Shown here: positions 1 through 5,796 of the stretch, piece by piece
Position numbering within the stretch: the first letter of the stretch is position 1
Layout of the letters: the number at the start of each line of letters is the position of its first letter
Source of the DNA: Bacillota bacterium
GTDB taxonomy: Bacteria > Bacillota > Clostridia > Acetivibrionales > DTU013
Direction: 5' to 3'
Assembly: GCA_023435925.1 (NCBI GenBank)
Contig: JAEZLF010000049.1
Coordinates: 1-15,261, forward strand
Length of the DNA stretch: 15,261 nt
Notes under the pieces: generated by a model
What the model was told of the DNA's origin: nothing
Databases searched by the model: none
The model's input: only the letters and a program-made list of their open reading frames with translations
Program-made: the position numbers and the translations under genes

Positions 1-2
1 TC

Positions 3-266
3 GGGATCACAGCAAAAATCACCTGGTTCACTTCCTTGCCTGCAGTGAAAGAATTAGGTGAAGGAAAGGCTCTTGGCTATTACGGTCTCGCAGAAAACCT
101 GGGACAGATATTGGGACCTATTGTATATGGTTCTGTTATTGTGCTGGGTATTTCAAAGGGCATCGGTTCTTTGGGATTGGCCGTTTTGGTGCTCCTTGTC
201 CTGTTCTCTGTTACAACAATCCAATTCAGACGCAGAACAGATTCAACGAAAAGCCTTGACGCATAA
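3..266 (+). CDS. MFS-type transporter, C-terminal fragment (5' end outside window)
   Basis: The frame is open from the first bases of the window (reading GITAKITWFTSLPAVKELG) to a TAA at 264-266, so this is the 3' end of a larger gene. The visible 87 residues hold a short amphipathic loop (GEGKALGYYGLAENLGQ), then two hydrophobic segments (about LGPIVYGSVIVLG and LAVLVLLVLFSVTTI) ending in a basic tail (RRRTDS). The pattern 'GxGxALGxYxLxExLGQxLGPxxxG' is typical of the second-to-last helices of major facilitator superfamily transporters. The two hydrophobic segments would be TM11 and TM12. The substrate cannot be told, and some clostridial MFS cores are fused to sensor domains, which cannot be excluded upstream. 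It converges on the minus-strand signalling cluster and is probably functionally separate from it. Confidence 0.6.
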   Translation, partial: GITAKITWFTSLPAVKELGEGKALGYYGLAENLGQILGPIVYGSVIVLGISKGIGSLGLAVLVLLVLFSVTTIQFRRRTDSTKSLDA

Positions 267-310
267 ATGAATAACCAATTGTTAATAGCTAATAATAAGT
301 AGAATAATGA

Positions 311-337
311 CGGGGAGGAGTAGGCTATTCCTCCTCG
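311..337. terminator. Probable bidirectional terminator hairpin between convergent genes
   Basis: Positions 311-321 (CGGGGAGGAGT) pair with 327-337 (ATTCCTCCTCG), giving an 11-bp stem with G-T wobbles around a 5-nt loop. The stem overlaps the last codons (Glu-Glu-Glu-stop) of the minus-strand LytS-like gene and lies 45 bp past the transporter stop. AT-rich DNA flanks both sides, but the T-run is not perfect on either strand. The position between convergent genes supports the call. Confidence 0.45.
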
Positions 338-780
338 AATAATTTAATCGGAACATGAAAGGCATTGCTTCCATTGATGCTGAACCACAATTCTGAATTC
401 TCCTGATTGTTTATTCCCCATTCCAGGCTTATGGCGTTCTGATTTGCAGCCATGGCATCCTGCAAGGCCTTTTCAATGACATTGAAAGCCGCATATTTTT
501 GAATATACCGTTTCGGTCCTATCGATACGGAGTACTTGTAGCTGCAGCTCAACCTTGGAATAAATCGTACAGACTGGATAAACAGATAGGATTCAATGAA
601 CTCCAGCTCCTCATCCAGCAAAACCCGCTGCTGAGTAACCGATGAAAAGTTGAGACACTGTGCCAGTGCAACAATGAGCTTCGATGCCTTCTCAGGGTCG
701 TTCCTGCACAAAGCAATGGCACTGTTTAACGCATTGAAAATGAAATGTCGCGGAAGATCTATGCTGAATTTCTCTCTCAA
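325..780 (-). CDS. LytS/YehU-like histidine kinase remnant, DHp-type domain with degenerate ATPase half
   Basis: This 151-aa soluble protein begins at a TTG (780-778) that overlaps the TGA of the upstream receiver gene by 4 nt. A GGAG ribosome site lies about 9 nt ahead, so the two are translationally coupled. Residues 8-80 match the His_kinase (LytS-type) dimerisation/phosphoacceptor domain: LPRHFIFNALNS replaces the usual NPHFLFNALN, with His12 as candidate phosphoacceptor, and VLLDEELEFIESYLFIQSVRF matches the 'sL.eEl..ie.Yl.iqk.Rf' block. The family is normally several hundred residues with membrane and full HATPase domains. Here the N-box region reads VIEKALQDAMAAN rather than LVENAIKHG, and no DxGxG or GxGL box is visible before the stop. 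It is probably unable to bind ATP and may act as a phosphotransfer or dimerisation partner. The family assignment is fairly sure; the role is inference. Confidence 0.7.
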   Translation of the reverse strand: MREKFSIDLPRHFIFNALNSAIALCRNDPEKASKLIVALAQCLNFSSVTQQRVLLDEELEFIESYLFIQSVRFIPRLSCSYKYSVSIGPKRYIQKYAAFNVIEKALQDAMAANQNAISLEWGINNQENSELWFSINGSNAFHVPIKLFEEE

Positions 781-1154
781 TTAGAATTACTCCTCGAAAA
801 CATATTTAGTATTTGCACTACTTTCTTTTGATGAAAGGGCTTATATAAAATTGCATCTGTACAGCTTTGAACTGAGGGCAGCAGATCGCAGGGAGCACAG
901 CCAGTTGTTATAATGAATTTTGTATCTCTGACCTCATCTTTTGAACGTGTCTTTTCTATCACCTTCATTCCATCAATATCCGGCAATATCAAATCCAAAA
1001 ACACAAGCGATGGCTTTTCATTCATGATAGCTTCTAATGCTGCTTCGCCTGATTCAGCAGAGATAATCTCATACTCATCTGATATGTCGGTTAGTATTTC
1101 TTCAAGCAGTATTCTGTTGTACATCTCATCATCAACAACCAAAATCTTTTCCAT
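777..1154 (-). CDS. Stand-alone response regulator receiver protein (REC only)
   Basis: A 125-aa CheY-like receiver domain with no output domain. The acidic pocket is DD at residues 8-9 (ILVVDDE), the phosphoacceptor Asp lies in LVFLDLILPDIDG (about residue 54), the switch threonine is in IITTG, and the conserved lysine is in LYKPF near the C-terminus. The start ATG is preceded by an AGGGGA ribosome site, and only 8 bp separate it from the histidine kinase stop upstream. The downstream LytS-like gene overlaps it by 4 nt. Single-domain receivers act by protein contact or as phosphorelay intermediates. With a HisKA kinase just upstream and a DHp-like protein just downstream, a phosphorelay of kinase, REC, DHp-like protein and LytTR regulator is a reasonable inference. 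A CAPC stretch follows the switch Thr, which is unusual but of unknown meaning. Confidence 0.9.
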   Translation of the reverse strand: MEKILVVDDEMYNRILLEEILTDISDEYEIISAESGEAALEAIMNEKPSLVFLDLILPDIDGMKVIEKTRSKDEVRDTKFIITTGCAPCDLLPSVQSCTDAILYKPFHQKKVVQILNMFSRSNSN

Positions 1155-1162
1155 GATGTCCC

Positions 1163-1978
1163 CTATCGCTGTAATGTATCCATCCCGTTATCTCCCGGAA
1201 TGGTGAAGTGAAATATGGTACCTTGAGGAATTGCACTTTCGTTCCATATCTTCCCATTATGTAACTCAATAATGCTCTTGCATATCGCCAGTCCCAGGCC
1301 GTTTCCGTTTCCGCTTCCGCTTCCGTTTCCATTCAGACCATTTCTGCTTTGCACTCTGTAGAATTTGCGGAACACCATTTCCTTCTCTTCACTTGGAATT
1401 CCACAGCCGGTATCAACAACTGAAAAATGAAAAACGCCCTCATTAAATTCTACACTAATAGAAATCTTACCCTTTTGTGTGAATTTCACTGCATTTGTTG
1501 CAAGGTTTTTCATTACTTGAGAAAGCCGTAACCTGTCTGCAAAAATCAATGGCATTCCTTTTTGAATATCTATTGTGCATATTACTTCCTTTCTGCATAT
1601 AAGTAGATGAATGAATTCTAATATTTCCTTCATGAATTCATTTACAGAAAAGTGTGTTCTATTCAAGGAAATATCACTGTTTAAAAATCCTGAATAATCC
1701 AGAGCACTGCTGAGCATATTGGACAGCTTTTCGGCTTCCTTTGTAATAATATCCAAATCCCTCAGAATACCGTCCAGCCCCAACCCCTCGGAGACTGTAC
1801 AGCTGCCCATGCCGACATTTATTCTTCTTTTGATGTTTTCGGCAAAACCAAGAATTGAATGCAACGGGGCTTTCATGTCATGTGCAAGGTACTGAAATGC
1901 CTCCAGCCTGGTGTTTTCCTCAACCTGTTGAATATTGTCTGCAGTGCGGCTTATTTGTACACTTTCGGTATGATCCAT
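1163..1978 (-). CDS. Soluble sensor histidine kinase (HisKA + HATPase_c)
   Basis: A 271-aa protein without transmembrane segments or a recognisable N-terminal sensor domain; only about 25 residues precede the HisKA domain. The H-box is LAHDMKAPLHSILGF with His33 as phosphoacceptor. The ATPase domain shows the N-box (QVMKNLATNAVKFT, about 155-167), G1 box DTGCGIP (189-195), F-box FRKFYRV and G2 box GLGLAICKS (227-235). All boxes look intact, so it should be an active cytoplasmic kinase. It must sense through a partner or a short N-terminal helix. It lies 39 bp downstream of the LytTR regulator gene and 8 bp upstream of the receiver gene, in one transcription unit. The ATP lid carries a run of alternating Gly-Asn/Gly-Ser encoded by a hexanucleotide repeat (see repeat feature). 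Confidence 0.92.
   Translation of the reverse strand: MDHTESVQISRTADNIQQVEENTRLEAFQYLAHDMKAPLHSILGFAENIKRRINVGMGSCTVSEGLGLDGILRDLDIITKEAEKLSNMLSSALDYSGFLNSDISLNRTHFSVNEFMKEILEFIHLLICRKEVICTIDIQKGMPLIFADRLRLSQVMKNLATNAVKFTQKGKISISVEFNEGVFHFSVVDTGCGIPSEEKEMVFRKFYRVQSRNGLNGNGSGSGNGNGLGLAICKSIIELHNGKIWNESAIPQGTIFHFTIPGDNGMDTLQR
1301..1330. repeat. Five-copy hexanucleotide tandem repeat inside the histidine kinase ATP lid
   Basis: Five consecutive hexamers occur on the plus strand: GTTTCC, GTTTCC, GCTTCC, GCTTCC, GTTTCC. On the coding (minus) strand each unit encodes Gly-Asn (GGAAAC) or Gly-Ser (GGAAGC), giving a flexible GN/GS stretch just before the G2 box GLGLA. Because the unit is 6 bp, gain or loss of copies stays in frame and would only lengthen or shorten the lid. 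Confidence 0.85.
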
Positions 1979-2017
1979 GTGAAACCCATCTCCAATATCA
2001 TAATAACTCCATACAAT

Positions 2018-2761
2018 TTAAATACCGAGAAAATCCTTCATTTTTATGGCATAATTCCTACTGACAGGGATTTCTGCCCGGGAATCCCTCAACCTTATGG
2101 TATACGTCTGGTTAAACATCGGAGCAATCTCCCGTATGCACCTGACATTCACAATATAGCTGCGATGACACCTGAAAAAATTCTTGTGATCCAGCATGCT
2201 CTCCAGGTACTCTAGCGTATACTTACACTCGTAGCAGCCTTCCTTGATATAGACATAGGTCTTCTTGTTATAAGCATAACAATAAATAATTTCTGACTTG
2301 TTCACTACAAGAAGGGAATCCGACTTGTTCACCGTTATAAAATTTTTAAGCTGGTTACTTTTGACGTCTGGTGTTTCCCTGCCCTGAGAGGACATGGACT
2401 CATATCGGGCAAAAATCCTGCGGACCAGCTTGTCAATCCGCTCATCACTAAAGGGTTTCAGTATGTAATCAAACACTCCTACTTCAAATGATCGTAAAGC
2501 AAATGTGTCGTATGCAGTTAAAAAAACGATAATAATGTTCGGGAGTAATTCTGAAACCTTTTGTGCAAATTCAATGCCATCCATATCCGGCATGGAAATA
2601 TCCGAAATTAGCACATGGGGCTTTAGTTTGGCAATGTTATTGAGACAATTATCCGGTCGTGTAAAAGTCCCTGCTATCTTAATGTCGTCATACTTCTCAA
2701 GGGCGTGCTGCAGATTATCAATCGATAAAGCTTCGTCATCAACCAACACAAATCTCAACAA
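2018..2761 (-). CDS. LytTR-family response regulator
   Basis: A 247-aa two-domain DNA-binding regulator. The receiver spans residues 1-120: acidic pair DD (8-9), phosphoacceptor Asp54 in LISDISMPDMDG, switch Thr82 in FLTAYD, Lys102 in YILKPF. The LytTR domain covers about 138-245, with typical blocks DSLLVVNKSEIIYCYAYNK, FFRCHRSYIVNV and IPVSRNYAIKMKDFL. It is the first gene of the minus-strand unit, so it is transcribed away from the injection-type operon across a shared upstream region. The start is a TTG at 2761 with AGGAG 8 nt upstream (2770-2774); a second TTG follows at once and would remove one residue only. LytTR proteins usually pair with LytS-type kinases. Here the neighbouring intact kinase is HisKA-type and the LytS-type protein is a remnant. 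I found no convincing pair of LytTR direct repeats in 2762-3073. Confidence 0.92.
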   Translation of the reverse strand: MLRFVLVDDEALSIDNLQHALEKYDDIKIAGTFTRPDNCLNNIAKLKPHVLISDISMPDMDGIEFAQKVSELLPNIIIVFLTAYDTFALRSFEVGVFDYILKPFSDERIDKLVRRIFARYESMSSQGRETPDVKSNQLKNFITVNKSDSLLVVNKSEIIYCYAYNKKTYVYIKEGCYECKYTLEYLESMLDHKNFFRCHRSYIVNVRCIREIAPMFNQTYTIRLRDSRAEIPVSRNYAIKMKDFLGI

Positions 2762-2830
2762 ATTTATATCTCCTATAATTGAAAAGCTTACATATATTCA
2801 CTGTAGAATAGATTTTTAATTAACATAATA

Positions 2831-2859
2831 ATTCTATCACAGCGGATATGTCGCTGCAA
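2831..2859 (-). promoter_or_regulatory. Candidate sigma-A-type promoter for the LytTR/kinase unit
   Basis: Read on the minus strand, TTGCAG (2859-2854) and TAGAAT (2836-2831) are spaced by 17 bp. The -10 matches TATAAT at 5 of 6 positions; the -35 matches TTGACA only in its first three bases. This would start transcription near 2824 and leave about 60 nt of leader before the TTG start of the LytTR gene. The prediction is by eye only. Confidence 0.35.
2840..2856. promoter_or_regulatory. Inverted repeat CAGCG-N7-CGCTG, possible operator
   Basis: CAGCG (2840-2844) and CGCTG (2852-2856) form a 5-bp perfect dyad around a 7-bp centre. It lies between the candidate -35 and -10 of the minus-strand promoter and overlaps the -35. 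Such a position would suit a dimeric repressor or activator. The binding protein is unknown and a chance dyad is possible. Confidence 0.3.
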
Positions 2860-3010
2860 TACATATTTTGACAAGAACTTGATTTTAACGACATTTAGCA
2901 CCCTATTGCGCATTCATAAATAATTCACATTCCGTCACCATTTTTATGCTTTTTATCCTGTTCGAAATGCTGCTTGTCCTTAATATGTTTATGAAAAAAC
3001 TTCATTGAAC

Positions 3011-3016
3011 TATAAT
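3011..3016 (+). promoter_or_regulatory. Candidate -10 element for the injection-system operon
   Basis: A perfect TATAAT at 3011-3016 lies 58 bp upstream of the chosen ATG at 3074; an overlapping second TATAAT starts at 3016. The best-spaced -35 (TTTATG, 2988-2993, 17 bp away) is weak, which would fit an activator-dependent promoter. No extended -10 TG is present. Confidence 0.35.
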
Positions 3017-3073
3017 ATAATAAATGTCGATGTATGTAAAAATATTACAAAGTGTGTTGAAAGGGATAAGAGT

Positions 3074-4876
3074 ATGAAGAATCTTTTCAGTTACCCTTTT
3101 GAAAGAAACAGATTTTTTTACGGTAAACTCCTTACTGTCGCAGATTTTGAATCGGAACAACGGTATTTTAATGATAAAAGAAGGTTTCTCAATAAGTACC
3201 TGTTCGGCAGTGGAGTAATCTGTGGTCTGAACACCTATAGTATTGATGATAGTTCTGTTATGATCGAAGCAGGTGCGGCATTTGACAGCACCGGCAGAGA
3301 GATTGTCGTACACGAATCCACCATCAGAAAGCTTTCAGGCATAGAAGGGTTTGATAAAACACAATCGGACACACTCTATCTTGCCATTGATTATCTTGAA
3401 TCTGCAACCGATCCTGTCTATTCTGTTGCGGGAGCCTCTGATCTGTCAAACAGCAGTTCAGAATATAACAGAACCAAGGAAGGCTATCGGCTTTATATCG
3501 TGGACGATGATAATGTCCAGACTCCTCAAACCCTTTTTGACACCCTGATCCGAACCGAAACCATCTATTCGGATAAAAATGTTACCATCAAACAGAGTCT
3601 GCCTGTTGTTATACCATTGTCACATCATTTTAAAGTGGTTGTTGAGGTAATCAAGCACATTCCGGATGTGTCTGTTTCATTTGATTATATCATGGAAACG
3701 CCATACTTTGCAGCTTCAGACGGAGGCAATCAAATACATGTGAAATATGAAGACTCCATGGCCGGCGGTTCAAATCCCTTCGTTTTACAGTATGAGCTGG
3801 CACCACCGGATTATATGCCGACGACAGCTGCAGTAAGCATACCGCGTGGTACCTTTTCTCTTTCAGTTGCCGGGAAGAAGCAATCCATGGAAAGGGATAT
3901 TACTTTTGACGTGCGTGTCACAGATCTGGATTTTCTCAGCATGTTGGAAAAAGAGTATTTCTCAATCGCTATGGATGCTCCGGCCTCAAGTGGATCGGAA
4001 AAGCCTGTTTATTTGGCAAAAATAAACATATTCCGTTCAAACACCTCCTATCTGATTGAGTCGGTAAAGGAAATGCCCTTTGATCAGTATTGCTACAATC
4101 CGCAGCTATCCTTACTGAGTGATAAGCTGGAGGGCTACCTCCAAAAGAAAACCCTTCCGAATACTATGAAAGCTACTGTAGATCCGGAAGCTCAAAGCAA
4201 ACCGGAAAAGCAACCTGATCCAGCAAACAATCCGGTTGAAATCTTCGCATCCGGCGTGGTTGAAATTCCACTCGGACTTAATCCGCGTCCAAAGCAGAAG
4301 TTTTATTCCGAAGAGATTATGCATGGCCTTGGTAAAGGAAATGTCAGCATACGACTTGGTTTGCAGTCGAAAGATAATCCTCTGGATTCCGTTCGCGGCA
4401 GCTATACCGTTTTCGGAAGTCCGGACGTTTTTGACGGCTCGGAATATGAACCGGCAATTCCGGCTCATTCCCTTGGAGCCATAACCTATCACGACAGGGG
4501 AACCTTCGTCGTGGGAGTGAAGCTATACGAAACCACCAATCTGCTCAGCGTCAATGTCCGCTGGTATGCTTACAGGGATGTTTCCTTCGGAGCCGCTCCC
4601 GCTGCCGGCAGAGATGATAAATGTATCTTTATTAAACCGGATACAATTACCATTGCACCACGCGAAAAGGCATATCTTAAAGTCATTTTCTACAATATGG
4701 ATGAAAGTCCATGTAAATGGTGGGTTGCCGACGAAAATGGCGGAACGGTGGAGGCCAATGGCGAATATACCGCTCCCAACAAGGCCGGTGTATATGAAAT
4801 CTGTGTGGAGAATCTTGCTAATCCTTTGCTTAAGGCATCTGCATTTGTAGTAGTGAAGGAGAAAGGGGTTTCCTGA
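3074..4876 (+). CDS. eCIS-associated structural protein, RFFYGKLL N-terminal domain plus C-terminal Ig-like domain
   Basis: A 600-aa soluble protein with no signal peptide or membrane segment. I start it at ATG 3074 because AAGGGAT (3061-3067) lies at good distance and because MKNLFSYPFERNRFFYGKLL matches the usual beginning of proteins I associate with contractile-injection gene clusters. An earlier in-frame TTG at 3005 has no ribosome site and overlaps a candidate -10. Residues 1-110 hold that domain (ERNRFFYGKLLTVADF, SGVICGL, AFDSTGREIVV). The middle (about 110-385) is beta-rich and unrecognised, followed by a Pro/Lys-rich linker (366-386). Residues about 515-598 look like a bacterial Ig-like domain (VEANGEYTAPNKAGVY motif). 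It is the first gene of the operon and overlaps the next gene by 1 nt. A role as a particle accessory or baseplate-decorating protein is inferred from context, not shown. Confidence 0.65.
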   Translation: MKNLFSYPFERNRFFYGKLLTVADFESEQRYFNDKRRFLNKYLFGSGVICGLNTYSIDDSSVMIEAGAAFDSTGREIVVHESTIRKLSGIEGFDKTQSDTLYLAIDYLESATDPVYSVAGASDLSNSSSEYNRTKEGYRLYIVDDDNVQTPQTLFDTLIRTETIYSDKNVTIKQSLPVVIPLSHHFKVVVEVIKHIPDVSVSFDYIMETPYFAASDGGNQIHVKYEDSMAGGSNPFVLQYELAPPDYMPTTAAVSIPRGTFSLSVAGKKQSMERDITFDVRVTDLDFLSMLEKEYFSIAMDAPASSGSEKPVYLAKINIFRSNTSYLIESVKEMPFDQYCYNPQLSLLSDKLEGYLQKKTLPNTMKATVDPEAQSKPEKQPDPANNPVEIFASGVVEIPLGLNPRPKQKFYSEEIMHGLGKGNVSIRLGLQSKDNPLDSVRGSYTVFGSPDVFDGSEYEPAIPAHSLGAITYHDRGTFVVGVKLYETTNLLSVNVRWYAYRDVSFGAAPAAGRDDKCIFIKPDTITIAPREKAYLKVIFYNMDESPCKWWVADENGGTVEANGEYTAPNKAGVYEICVENLANPLLKASAFVVVKEKGVS

Positions 4877-5793
4877 TGATACAGGCTTCCAACAAACAGT
4901 ATGAAGTTGTCAGAACGGTCAGCGAATCGGATGTCAACGATGTGCTGGTATGCAAAAGCCTATCCGGAAACGACAATAAGCTTTATACTCTCATAGTGGT
5001 AAAGGATAAAGCTTTACGCAGCCGGTTTCTGGAGATTTTTTCATGTGATGGTATTGAATCCTGGTCAGGGGGTTTTCATGGCGCTGCTGCCAGTGAATCG
5101 AATCTGATTCTGCTGTTTGACTACAACCATGAGAACAGACTGTTTTATTATAAGACATTATATTGGAAAAGCTTCGCAGACCGGATCCAGACAGCCAGAA
5201 ACCTGCTTTCGGAGCTGATGTCCTTCAATCTTCCCGATGAATTGATCTACTTTATGCTGGAAGATGAAAACATCAACCTAACCTCTGACGGACGGATTTA
5301 TTTTAATTACTTCATGGATCTGAAGTCCCTTCCTCAAAACATCAGCAATGAGGATGTTGTCGTTAAAGCAGCTTCGTTGGTGTATAGAATGCTTTCCGAT
5401 GGACTTCACACACATCCGAAGGAACTTGTGCTTCTGAAGCGAAAGCTTTCACGCCGGGCATTCAACAGCTTTGCATCCATATATATGACACTCAGAGACA
5501 TGCCTGACAAACTGGATGCAGATGTTTCAATGATGGATCGGGCCAGGAAAAGTATATTAAGCCGCAGAGAGAAGATAAAAAGCATCCTGAAGGTATCACT
5601 GTTCGTGCTGATGCTGGTCGCATCCATTTATTATACGGTGAACGAAATACGCACAAGGTCTGTCCCTGCTGCATCCGGTGATAATGCAGTAACTGAATAC
5701 AAGGGTCTTTATAAAATTGGTACAGTGATTCTAAATGAAAACGGCAGCATTTCACAGGACGGTAATGCCGGTACAATACAGCAGGGGGAATGA
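4876..5793 (+). CDS. Single-pass membrane protein with cytoplasmic pseudokinase domain
   Basis: A 305-aa protein whose start overlaps the previous stop (TGATG), with GAAAGGGG upstream. Residues about 8-210 resemble a degenerate protein-kinase fold. YTLIVVKD may be the beta-3 lysine strand, and LEDENINLTSDGRIYFNYFMDL (128-149) aligns with the catalytic loop and activation start, keeping the N-x-x-L-T-x-D-G pattern but lacking HRD and the DFG aspartate. It is therefore called catalytically inactive. A hydrophobic helix at about 236-254 (VSLFVLMLVASIYYTV) follows a very basic stretch (RKSILSRREKIKS), so the pseudokinase should be inside the cell and the short Ser/Gly-rich tail outside. The layout is like EssB of type VII secretion (pseudokinase-TM-exterior), an analogy only. 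Three bp separate it from the next gene, so it is probably a partner of that membrane protein. Confidence 0.6.
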   Translation: MIQASNKQYEVVRTVSESDVNDVLVCKSLSGNDNKLYTLIVVKDKALRSRFLEIFSCDGIESWSGGFHGAAASESNLILLFDYNHENRLFYYKTLYWKSFADRIQTARNLLSELMSFNLPDELIYFMLEDENINLTSDGRIYFNYFMDLKSLPQNISNEDVVVKAASLVYRMLSDGLHTHPKELVLLKRKLSRRAFNSFASIYMTLRDMPDKLDADVSMMDRARKSILSRREKIKSILKVSLFVLMLVASIYYTVNEIRTRSVPAASGDNAVTEYKGLYKIGTVILNENGSISQDGNAGTIQQGE

Positions 5794-5796
5794 ATA

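Larger units (their letters stand above)
2762..3073. other. Divergent intergenic control region (312 bp)
   Basis: This AT-rich region separates the minus-strand two-component unit from the plus-strand operon and must contain the promoters of both. It holds a candidate minus-strand promoter with an inverted repeat in its spacer (2831-2859) and a candidate plus-strand -10 (3011-3016), annotated separately. The stretch 2860-2985 shows no gene, strong hairpin or clear operator. A TTG-initiated in-frame extension of the first plus-strand gene (from 3005) runs over the candidate -10 and is not considered coding. Confidence 0.6.

Noticed and set aside
1132..1332. Minus-strand frame rich in Glu/Ala/Thr (METEAEAETETA)
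   Set aside because: It is the out-of-frame reading of the hexamer repeat inside the histidine kinase gene and has no independent support.
1855..2215. Plus-strand open frames across the kinase/LytTR junction
   Set aside because: They are antisense to two well-supported genes and have no recognisable domain or ribosome site.
2860..2985. LytTR-type paired direct repeats or a riboswitch in the divergent region
   Set aside because: Nine-base LytTR-like matches were poor and unpaired, and no stable conserved RNA structure was evident by eye.
3005..3073. In-frame N-terminal extension of the first plus-strand operon gene from a TTG at 3005
   Set aside because: It has no ribosome site, covers a perfect TATAAT, and adds residues unlike the family start; ATG 3074 has AAGGGAT upstream.
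4897..5505. Active serine/threonine kinase
   Set aside because: No HRD or DFG motif and no glycine-rich loop can be found; only scattered fold features remain.
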